Assembly: GCF_049847105.1 (NCBI RefSeq)
Contig: NZ_JBNCNS010000002.1
Span: forward strand, 930,001 to 994,000
DNA: 64,000 nt
From: Gordonia sp049847105
GTDB lineage: Bacteria > Actinomycetota > Actinomycetes > Mycobacteriales > Mycobacteriaceae
Direction of reading: 5' to 3'
Position 1 is the stretch's first letter. The number at the start of each line of letters is the position of its first letter. Made by a program: the position numbers and the translations under genes. Below, one piece after another: positions 17,576 through 25,313 of the stretch. The notes below the pieces were generated by a model that saw only the letters and a program-made list of their open reading frames with translations, made no database searches and was not told the origin of the DNA.

Positions 17576-18561
17576 ACAGGTGGCGCAGACACTTCGACGG
17601 CCACCGGCGCTTCTGGTACGGGCTGGCCGGCGCCGTGGTGATCGTGCTGCTGGTGCTGGGCGTCACCAGTCTCGCGCAGGCGCACCTCGGAAAGAAGACC
17701 TACACCGGTGAGTTCGCCCAGGCGGGTGGTATCCGACCCGGGGACAAGGTCCGGGTGGCCGGCATCGACAAGGGCGAGGTGAGCTCGACCGAACTCGACG
17801 GGAACCACGTGACCGTCACGATGAAGGTCGATGGCGACGTGAACGTCACATCGAACGGTTCTGCCGAGATCAAGATGTCCACGCTGCTCGGGCAGCGATA
17901 TGTCGATGTGTCGCTGGGGGATTCGCCCACCCAGGCCGCCGACGGGCGGATCGCGCAGACGAGCGTCCCCTACGATCTGCAGAAGACCATCGAACAAGGC
18001 ACCCCGATCATCGCCGGGATCGACGACGAGAGCTTCGCCGACAGCCTGCGTACCCTCAACCGGCAGCTCGCCGGTGCTCCTGCGGTGACCAAGCCGACGC
18101 TCGACTCGCTGACGGCGATGTCGAAGGTGATAACCAACCGCCGGGATCAGATCAATCAACTCGTCAGCGACACGAAGTCGGTGACGGGGATCGTCGACGA
18201 CAGTCAGACACAGTTGTCGATCATCGTGGGCCAGGGTCGTCAGCTCGCCGAGAAGATCACCGCGCGTGAGGCCTTGGTGACGAGGATGCTCGACGGGATC
18301 GCCCAGCTCACCGAGCAGGCGCGAGCAGTGGCCCGTGAGAACGGCGACCAGTTCGCGCCGATCATGGCAAACCTCAACACGATGTCACAGGGACTGGAGA
18401 AGAATCGCGCCAACCTGCGCAAGCTGCTCGAGGTGCTCCCGGTCACCGCGCGACTCACCAACAACATCATCGGCGACGGTCCGTACGCGAATGGCTATCT
18501 TCCCTGGGGGATCTTCCCGGACAACTGGCTGTGTCTGGCAAGGGTGGTGGACGGATGCTGA
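17572..18561 (+). CDS. mceC: Mce family protein MceC
   Basis: This 329-residue protein has a membrane anchor at about 13-36. The MCE domain includes GGIRPGDKVRVAGIDKGEV near residue 55, and helical repeats follow. The ATG at 17572 forms an ATGA overlap with mceB; a GTG six bases earlier is possible. It ends in a short Cys-containing tail. Confidence 0.88.
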   Translation: MNRWRRHFDGHRRFWYGLAGAVVIVLLVLGVTSLAQAHLGKKTYTGEFAQAGGIRPGDKVRVAGIDKGEVSSTELDGNHVTVTMKVDGDVNVTSNGSAEIKMSTLLGQRYVDVSLGDSPTQAADGRIAQTSVPYDLQKTIEQGTPIIAGIDDESFADSLRTLNRQLAGAPAVTKPTLDSLTAMSKVITNRRDQINQLVSDTKSVTGIVDDSQTQLSIIVGQGRQLAEKITAREALVTRMLDGIAQLTEQARAVARENGDQFAPIMANLNTMSQGLEKNRANLRKLLEVLPVTARLTNNIIGDGPYANGYLPWGIFPDNWLCLARVVDGC

Positions 18562-19670
18562 TCTCCGCACGTGGAGTCTCCGGCCTGCGCCGACCGTTGT
18601 CGATGGTCGCCCTGGCGCTCCTGGTGGTGCTGGGCCTGTCCGGCTGTTCGCTCATCCCGGCGAAGTGGACCGCGGCGTTCGGCTCGGCCATTCAGGTCAC
18701 CGCATACTTCGATGACGTGGCCGGCCTCTATACGAGCAACGACGTCTCGGTGCTCGGGATGCCGGTCGGCCAGGTGACCGGTGTGCAGCAGCAGGGCAAC
18801 CGGGTGAAGGTGACCTTCACCGTCGACAAGGATGTCCCGGTGCCCGCCAACGCGACCGCGGCCATCGTCAACACGTCCATCGTGACAACCCGGCACATCG
18901 AGCTGTCCCCGGCCTACTCCGAGGGTGACAAGCTCACCGACGGCTCGGTGATCCAGCAGACGAAGAGCCCGGTCTCGACCGGCGAACTGTTCGACTCGAT
19001 CGACGGGCTGGTCAAGTCGCTGTCGGGTGATCAGCCCGGTGAGGGACCGGTCGCCGACCTGGTCGACATCACCTCCGGCATCACCAGTGGCAACGGCGAA
19101 CGGATGCGTGAGGCGTTCAACCAACTCAGCAAGGCCTCGGAGGTGGCATCCGGAAACGGTGGTGCGCTGATGGAGATCATCAAGACCGTGCAGGGACTGA
19201 CCTCCACGCTGGTGTCCAACTATCCGAAGATGACCGCGTTCTCCAACTCCATCAACGACGTCGCGCAGATGCTCCGCACGCAGGCGCCGGGTCTGCAGGC
19301 GACGCTGGGCGACCTGAACGTCGCGTTGCAGAACACCACCGCGTTCCTGCGGAACAATGCGGGAGCGATCGGGTCGTCGACCGGCCGCCTCGCCGCGCTG
19401 GCCGAGAACCTCAGTGACTTCTCTCGGCAGGTGGTGGAGACGATCGACCTGGGACCATTACTGTTCCAGAACCTCAGCAACTCGGTCTCGGCCGAGCAGG
19501 GGGCCTGGCGCGCACAGGTGCTGCTCGACAAGTCGTTGATCGACACCGAGGCGTTGTCGACCTTCTGCCAGGCCATCAACCTCCAGAAGAACGGATGCCG
19601 CACTGGCCAGCTCAAGGATTTCGGGCCGGACCTCGGTGTGTTCTCGGCGATGTTGGAGCTGACGAAATGA
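18555..19670 (+). CDS. mceD: Mce family protein MceD with a lipobox
   Basis: This is the fourth Mce protein, 371 residues. Unlike the usual membrane-anchored MceD, its N-terminus ends in LGLSGC, a good lipobox with Cys near residue 31, so it may be a lipoprotein. The MCE domain follows (VAGLYTSNDVSVLGMPVGQV). The ATG at 18555 overlaps the mceC stop codon by seven bases. The helical C-terminal part has the family pattern. Confidence 0.85.
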   Translation: MLISARGVSGLRRPLSMVALALLVVLGLSGCSLIPAKWTAAFGSAIQVTAYFDDVAGLYTSNDVSVLGMPVGQVTGVQQQGNRVKVTFTVDKDVPVPANATAAIVNTSIVTTRHIELSPAYSEGDKLTDGSVIQQTKSPVSTGELFDSIDGLVKSLSGDQPGEGPVADLVDITSGITSGNGERMREAFNQLSKASEVASGNGGALMEIIKTVQGLTSTLVSNYPKMTAFSNSINDVAQMLRTQAPGLQATLGDLNVALQNTTAFLRNNAGAIGSSTGRLAALAENLSDFSRQVVETIDLGPLLFQNLSNSVSAEQGAWRAQVLLDKSLIDTEALSTFCQAINLQKNGCRTGQLKDFGPDLGVFSAMLELTK

Positions 19671-20818
19671 CCCGAGATGGCATCGGACCCTTCCGAGTCC
19701 AGCGCGCCGATGGCCGCGGCCGACGGGCCTCGCGGGGAGCCCTGATGATGCTGCTCGTGGCCGCGGTCGTGTCGATGTCGGGCTGCGGCGTGGTACCAGG
19801 CCTCACCGTCGAACAGATCCCGTTGCCCGCTCCCGGCGGCATCGGAGACTCGATTCGTTTGACCGCGAAGTTCGACAATGCGCTCAACCTGCCGACGCGC
19901 GCGAAGGTCAAGCTCTACGGAACCGACGTGGGGCAGGTCACCGACATAGTCGCGCAGGACTACTCGGCGGTGGTCACCATGAACGTCAGCAAGGAGTCCA
20001 AGCTGCCGACCGGTACCGGTGCCGAACTGCGGCAGGCGACTCCGCTCGGCGACGTGTTCGTCGCACTCCTGCCCCCGAAGGGCGCGCCGTCGGGGTATCT
20101 CGGCGACGGCGACAACCTCGACGGGCCGACTTCCGCCGCCGCGACCGTCGAGGATCTACTCGTGAGCACCTCGGGTCTGGTCGACAGCGGATCCCTGAGC
20201 TCACTGCAGGGGATCCTGACGGAGTTGAGCAGCGCGGTGTCGGCGCATCCGGATGAGCTGTCCGGTTCGATCGAGGGCCTCACCACTGCGATCACCAAGT
20301 TCAACAAGAACTCCACCGAGGTCGACGAGTCGATGCGGAACATGCAGGTGTTGACCGGTCAGCTCGCCGACGGACGAGCCCAGATCATGGCGTCGATCAA
20401 CAAACTCGCACCCGCGGTCAACGCGGTGAACGGCCAGATCGGTCAGATCCTGACGACCCTGGACAAGACCAACCGGGTGACCGCGGCGACCAACGACTTC
20501 CTGAACTCCGACCAGGACAATCTCGTCGAGCTCATCGGACACCTGTCGACCGCGCTGAAGGGTCTGCGCGGCGCCGCGAGCGTCCTCGGTCCGCTCTCGG
20601 ACAATCTGGCCACGCTGACTCCCAAGTGGGTCAAGTCGACGCCCGGTAGTGCCGCGGCACTGTCGGCGAAGGTCTACTACCTCAATCCCGGCGCAGGGTT
20701 CGACTCGGCGAGTCGCCTGCCCGAGTTGCAGGACGTGGACGAGGGCTCGAGAGCGTTGCAGCAGACGTTGACCCGACTGCTGGCGCGCCTCACCGGAACG
20801 CGGGGGTGCTGCGGATGA
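19667..20818 (+). CDS. mceE: Mce family lipoprotein MceE (LprK-like)
   Basis: This 383-residue protein corresponds in order and in its lipobox (SMSGC, Cys near residue 40) to LprK/MceE, the lipoprotein of mce operons. The MCE domain includes LPTRAKVKLYGTDVGQV. ATGA overlap with mceD. With MceD it gives this operon two proteins carrying a lipobox. Confidence 0.88.
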   Translation: MTRDGIGPFRVQRADGRGRRASRGALMMLLVAAVVSMSGCGVVPGLTVEQIPLPAPGGIGDSIRLTAKFDNALNLPTRAKVKLYGTDVGQVTDIVAQDYSAVVTMNVSKESKLPTGTGAELRQATPLGDVFVALLPPKGAPSGYLGDGDNLDGPTSAAATVEDLLVSTSGLVDSGSLSSLQGILTELSSAVSAHPDELSGSIEGLTTAITKFNKNSTEVDESMRNMQVLTGQLADGRAQIMASINKLAPAVNAVNGQIGQILTTLDKTNRVTAATNDFLNSDQDNLVELIGHLSTALKGLRGAASVLGPLSDNLATLTPKWVKSTPGSAAALSAKVYYLNPGAGFDSASRLPELQDVDEGSRALQQTLTRLLARLTGTRGCCG

Positions 20819-21999
20819 GAGTCGTGTCCGGACCGTTCACATGGGTGCGCGGGCACTCGGTTCTCGTCGGGAACATCGGGCTGATCCTGGTGATGCTCGT
20901 CGGGCTGGCGTACCTGTCGTTCGGCACGCTCCGCTGGGATCCGTTCAAGGGCACGTATGAGATGACCGTGCACTTCACGAGTTCCGGTGGACTCCAGGAC
21001 ACCTCCGGCGTCATGCTGCGTGGCGCCCGGGTCGGTGAGGTGGAGTCGATCCGTGTGCAGCCGAAACAGGTCGACGTGACGGTCAAGATCAGCGACGACG
21101 TCAAGATCAACCGCAACGCGGTCGTCGCCGCGCTCGGTCTCTCGGCGGCGGGTGAACAGTACGTCGACTTCGAACCGGCCACCGCCGACGGTCCGTATTT
21201 CGCCGACGGCGACGTCATCCAGGTGAACCAGACCCGGGTGACGGCACCGTTCCCCGAGACGCTGGAGGCGTCCCTCAACGTCGTGGAGCAGATCGATCCG
21301 GTCAAGCTGCGGTCGGCGGTCGACAACCTCGAGGTGGCACTCGGCTCGGACGGCTCCGACGACAACGACCTGCGCGCACTGTTCGTCTCGGGCGGCACCA
21401 TCTTCGCGGATCTGGCACTCGTCCTGCCGCAGACGAAGAAGCTGATCTCCGACACCGGCACGATCCTGAAGACCACCGCGAACATCCAGCCGGATCTGGG
21501 GACCACGGTCTCCTCGTTGAGCACCATCGTGAACGCGGCGGTGGCGTCCGACAAGGAGATCCGCACCCTGCTCGATCGAGGGCCGTCGCAACTGACGAGT
21601 CTGACCGGCTCCCTGAACCAGATCCGGGACCCGGTGTCCGACGTGCTCCAGCAATTCGTGGACGTGGCGCGGCAGGGTGCGCTGCGGGCACCCGCGATCG
21701 CGAATCTACTCCCGTCGATCCGCGACGCCGGGGTCAAGAGCCTCTCGATGTTCCACGGTGGCGCGTGGTGGGCGTTCGGCTCGATCTTCCCTCGTCCGAG
21801 TTGCAACTACGCCGTCACCCCGGTGCGACCGACGAAGATCTTGGAACTGACCGTGCCCACCAATCTGTACTGTGTGACCGAAGACCCGCGGCAACAGGTT
21901 CGCGGATCGGCGAACGCACCTCGACCCCCGGGCGACGACACCGCCGGTCCGCCGCCCGGCTATGACCCGAATGCGCGGACAGTGCCGCTCGACAAGTGA
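20815..21999 (+). CDS. mceF: Mce family protein MceF
   Basis: This 394-residue last Mce protein has a membrane anchor at about 20-38 and an MCE domain with QDTSGVMLRGARVGEVESI. A long helical part follows, and the Pro/Gly-rich C-terminus is probably disordered. ATGA overlap with mceE. It is followed after 14 bases by the Mce-associated gene. Confidence 0.9.
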   Translation: MRVVSGPFTWVRGHSVLVGNIGLILVMLVGLAYLSFGTLRWDPFKGTYEMTVHFTSSGGLQDTSGVMLRGARVGEVESIRVQPKQVDVTVKISDDVKINRNAVVAALGLSAAGEQYVDFEPATADGPYFADGDVIQVNQTRVTAPFPETLEASLNVVEQIDPVKLRSAVDNLEVALGSDGSDDNDLRALFVSGGTIFADLALVLPQTKKLISDTGTILKTTANIQPDLGTTVSSLSTIVNAAVASDKEIRTLLDRGPSQLTSLTGSLNQIRDPVSDVLQQFVDVARQGALRAPAIANLLPSIRDAGVKSLSMFHGGAWWAFGSIFPRPSCNYAVTPVRPTKILELTVPTNLYCVTEDPRQQVRGSANAPRPPGDDTAGPPPGYDPNARTVPLDK

Positions 22000-22013
22000 T
22001 GTGAAGAGAAGGA

Positions 22014-22943
22014 ATGACCAAGCAGGACAACAACTCCGACGGACCGAATGATGACTCGACAGAGTTCGGATCACCCCGTCCCGAGGACGCCGCCCACACC
22101 GACCCCACGCCGCGGGACGACGCGGATCTCGACGCCGATGGCAAGGTGGCCGACAGCGCCGACGAGCCGGCCGAGCCGGCACCGAAGGCGCCGCGTCCAC
22201 AGACGAAATCCGCTCGGACCGCGGGCCGACGCTCCGGCACCGCGGCCTCGGTGACCGCGGCCTCGGTGACCACGGCCGCCGACGCGGCCGCCGATCCCGA
22301 ACGCCCGAAATCGTCTGGCGGACGCGAGATCTCGCTGACCTTCACGACCCGTGGGCTGGTGAAGGTCCTGGCCACGGTCGTTGTGATCGCCGTGGTCGTC
22401 GGGGTCGTACTGCTGGGCTGGGGCTACTATCACCAGCGGCAGGAACTCGCCGCCTTCGACGACAGCAAGGCGGCGTCGGAGGAGTTCTCGGTCAAGTTGG
22501 TCAGCACGATGAACACCGACAACATCGGGAACATGAAGGAGCTACTCGGCCCCTTGTCCACCGGTGAGTTCCGTCAACATCTGGAGCAGCAGCAGTCCGA
22601 CGGGACCAAGGCCGTCAAGGATCTGAACGTTAAGGCGACCCCGACCGTGAAGTCGGTGTCGGTCACCAGTTTCGACACCGACTCCGCGAAGACGAGTGTG
22701 CTGATGGAGGTCAGTGGTACGAGCACACTGGCGCCGTCGGGCGGCAAGGAACTGATGCTTATCTGGCTGGACCTGCACAAAGAGGACGGCAAGTGGCTGG
22801 TCGCCAAGCTCGACGGCGCTCAGGCCGGTATCGGCGCGCCCCAGGGCGAACAGAATCAGTCCGGTCAGCCGGCCGCTCCGGCCACCCCCCAGGCGCCCGC
22901 CCCTCAGGCGCCCGCCCCTCAGGCGCCTGCCCCAGCTGGGTGA
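22014..22943 (+). CDS. Mce-associated membrane protein
   Basis: This 309-residue protein has a charged, probably disordered N-terminus of about 110 residues, one membrane segment (about 121-141) and a periplasmic domain of about 120 residues. That is the layout of Mce-associated (Mas) proteins, which stabilise Mce complexes. The C-terminus is a QAPAP repeat. AGAGAAGGA precedes the ATG. It is the last gene of the operon; most mce operons have two or more Mas genes, and here I see one. Confidence 0.82.
   Translation: MTKQDNNSDGPNDDSTEFGSPRPEDAAHTDPTPRDDADLDADGKVADSADEPAEPAPKAPRPQTKSARTAGRRSGTAASVTAASVTTAADAAADPERPKSSGGREISLTFTTRGLVKVLATVVVIAVVVGVVLLGWGYYHQRQELAAFDDSKAASEEFSVKLVSTMNTDNIGNMKELLGPLSTGEFRQHLEQQQSDGTKAVKDLNVKATPTVKSVSVTSFDTDSAKTSVLMEVSGTSTLAPSGGKELMLIWLDLHKEDGKWLVAKLDGAQAGIGAPQGEQNQSGQPAAPATPQAPAPQAPAPQAPAPAG
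22890..22934. repeat. 15-bp tandem repeat encoding QAPAP, three units
   Basis: Three 15-base units (CAGGCGCCCGCCCCT, the last with two changes) encode a Gln-Ala-Pro-Ala-Pro tail just before the stop codon of the Mce-associated gene. Confidence 0.85.
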
Positions 22944-22948
22944 TCAGC

Positions 22949-22980
22949 ACCGCTCGAGGCGCGGTCACCCTGCGCGGGTG
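22949..22980. terminator. hairpins between the convergent mce operon and treY
   Basis: Two small stems lie side by side: ACCGC with GCGGT (22949-22965) and CACCC with GGGTG (22966-22980, overlapping the treY stop codon). They may end both operons. Confidence 0.4.
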
Positions 22981-25313
22981 AGTATCGCGACAGGTCCGGA
23001 TGCGAGCAACTGTGCGAGATCCGCGGCGCCGTCCAGGGTTTCGCCGGTCACGGCGTCGGTCCACGCCCCCGGCGGCAGGACCACCGAGGTCGCGGATCGG
23101 TCGAACGCGGACATACTGTGGGTGAAGCGCGCGGTCACCACGACGACCCGCGGGTGGTCCTCGCCGGCTCCCCGGACGAAGGCGATCACGTGATCCGCGC
23201 GCGGGCCCTCGGCCGCTAGCGGAGCGTAGGTACCTCCCGCGCCGAACGCGGTCGGATGATCGGCACGTGCCCGTAGGGCGACGCGGATCAGTGCGGTCTT
23301 GGGATGGTCCGCGGGCTGCGAGTAGTCCACCGGCCGACGGTTGTCGGGATCCACGAGGGAGTCGTCCCACCACTGGGTGCCCTGATAGATGTCCCCGACG
23401 CCTGGACCCAGCAGTGCGATCGCCTTGCGTGCCATCGCCTCGGCCTGCCAACTCGTCGAGATCTCGCCGACAAGTGTCCCGATCGCGTCCGCGCCATCAC
23501 CGGTGGTGATGGCGTCCACCCAGGAGCTGAGAGCGCTCTCGAACTCTTCGTCGACGTCGGTCCAGGTGGTGCGGAGGCCGGCCTCACGGGACGCCTTCTG
23601 GGCGTAGGCGCGCAGACGTGTCCGCAGGGTGTCGTCGACGGCTCCGGAGACGGGCCAGACCCCGAAGATGTTCTGGAGCAGAAAGTATCCGGTCAGGTCG
23701 TCCGGTGGCGGCGTGGCAGACCAGATCCGGCGGACCAGCAGAGACCACCGCTCCGGCACCTGGGCGAGCAGGGCGATGCGGGCCCGCACGTCTTCGCCGC
23801 GTTTGGTGTCGTGCGTCGACGTCGCGGTCATCGCCCACGGCCAGTCACGTGCCCGCCGGGCATTGCGGGTATGGAACTCTCGCAGCGACATCGCCGGGTT
23901 GGCCGGGTCGCCCCCGACCTCCTGAGCGGAAACGAGTCGGGCCGTGCGATAGAACAGGCTGTCTTCGACACTCTTGGCGGTCACCGCGCCGCAGGTCTGG
24001 GCGAGCCGAGACGTGGCCGCCCCGGGGCTAGCGGTGGATTGGACGACGAATTCGAGTGCGGACGTGAGAGCTGGTGCACGACGGGCAATCTGGGCTGCGG
24101 TGTCGACGAGCCGGGGCCGCAGGGACGGGTAGTCGGCGCGGTAGACACCGATCTCGGCGATCAATTCGGCCGTCGCCTCGGCTATCGCGTCGACGTCGGC
24201 GGACGGATCCGAGTGGGTGATCGCCCGGACCAGCCGTCGGTGCTCGGTCGGGAACATCTGACCGACGGTGAACAGTTTGCGTTCTCGTTCGGTCGCTTGC
24301 AGCCACGCCGAATCCCCGGTCGTGGCCGTGATGTTCTCGTGGACCTCGTCGAGCTCGATGATCCCGGTCGGTGCGGTGAAGACGGCGTCGATCGCGCGCA
24401 TCTGCTCGTAGCCGGTGGTTCCCTCCACCGGCAGGGTGGGCTCCAGCTCCTCATCCGATGCGAGAATCTTCTCGATGTAGATCAACCGACGATCGCCGAC
24501 GTCGCCCCGCAGGCGCCGCAGATAGGCCTGTGGATCCCAGAGCCCGTCGGGGTGGTCCACGCGGACGCCGTCGATGAGATCCTCGTCGACGAGGTCGAAC
24601 AGCCATCGATGGGAGGCCGCATAGACCTCTGGGTCCTCTTGGCGCAGTCCCGCGAGTTCGTTGACGGTGAAGAACCGCCGGTATCCGATCAATCCGCTGT
24701 TCCACGGGACCAGCCGGTAGTGCTGACGGTCGTGGACCTCCGACGGCGCGCCGTCGGAGGTGCCGGGAGCCGTGGGGAAGACATGGTCGTAGTAGCGGAG
24801 ATGTCCGTCGTCGACGGCAAGGGGCGAGAGGTCGCCATCGGCGGCGAGTACCGGGAGCGCGATCTTGCCGTCGGTGCCGTTGTCGGTGGAGAAGTCGACG
24901 TCGAACCACGTCGCATAGCGCGACCCCGAACCGTATCGCAGCAGGTCGTTGAACCACGGGTTCTGTACCGGGTCGGCCACGCCGGTGTGGTTCGGCACGA
25001 TGTCGACGATCACTCCCAGTCCGTGGCCGGTGGCGGCGCGACGCAGTGCCCGCAACCCGTCGATCCCGCCCAGTTCGGTCGAGACCCCGGGTGGGGGCAC
25101 CCAGTCGTATCCGTGGGTGGACCCCTCGACCGCGCGCCCGATGGGCGACAGATAGAGATGGCTCACGCCCAGATCGGCGATCTGGGGGAGGATGTCGACC
25201 ACCTCGGCGAAGCCGTGGTCGGGGGTGAGCTGAATCCGGTAGGTGGCGACCGGTTCTTGTCGTCCGCCGATGCGGTGGGTGCCGGCGGACGACATCTGCC
25301 GTTCGGTGCTCAC
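22965..25313 (-). CDS. treY: malto-oligosyltrehalose synthase
   Basis: TreY turns the reducing-end alpha-1,4 bond of a maltodextrin into an alpha,alpha-1,1 bond. The 782-residue GH13 protein begins its catalytic part with YRIQLTPDHGFAEV. It shows the family motifs DIVPNHTG, the nucleophile region DGVRVDHPDGLWDP and the acid/base region IYIEKILASDE. Near residue 545, THDTKRGEDVRAR is also typical. The GTG start shares GTGA with the treX stop, so the two are translationally coupled. TreZ is not next to it, as it is in relatives. Confidence 0.95.
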   Translation of the reverse strand: MSTERQMSSAGTHRIGGRQEPVATYRIQLTPDHGFAEVVDILPQIADLGVSHLYLSPIGRAVEGSTHGYDWVPPPGVSTELGGIDGLRALRRAATGHGLGVIVDIVPNHTGVADPVQNPWFNDLLRYGSGSRYATWFDVDFSTDNGTDGKIALPVLAADGDLSPLAVDDGHLRYYDHVFPTAPGTSDGAPSEVHDRQHYRLVPWNSGLIGYRRFFTVNELAGLRQEDPEVYAASHRWLFDLVDEDLIDGVRVDHPDGLWDPQAYLRRLRGDVGDRRLIYIEKILASDEELEPTLPVEGTTGYEQMRAIDAVFTAPTGIIELDEVHENITATTGDSAWLQATERERKLFTVGQMFPTEHRRLVRAITHSDPSADVDAIAEATAELIAEIGVYRADYPSLRPRLVDTAAQIARRAPALTSALEFVVQSTASPGAATSRLAQTCGAVTAKSVEDSLFYRTARLVSAQEVGGDPANPAMSLREFHTRNARRARDWPWAMTATSTHDTKRGEDVRARIALLAQVPERWSLLVRRIWSATPPPDDLTGYFLLQNIFGVWPVSGAVDDTLRTRLRAYAQKASREAGLRTTWTDVDEEFESALSSWVDAITTGDGADAIGTLVGEISTSWQAEAMARKAIALLGPGVGDIYQGTQWWDDSLVDPDNRRPVDYSQPADHPKTALIRVALRARADHPTAFGAGGTYAPLAAEGPRADHVIAFVRGAGEDHPRVVVVTARFTHSMSAFDRSATSVVLPPGAWTDAVTGETLDGAADLAQLLASGPVAILTRAG

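Noticed and set aside
13274..22964. The mce block as a transposon or integrated element
   Set aside because: There is no transposase, integrase, attachment site or flanking direct repeat, and its codon use looks like the neighbours.
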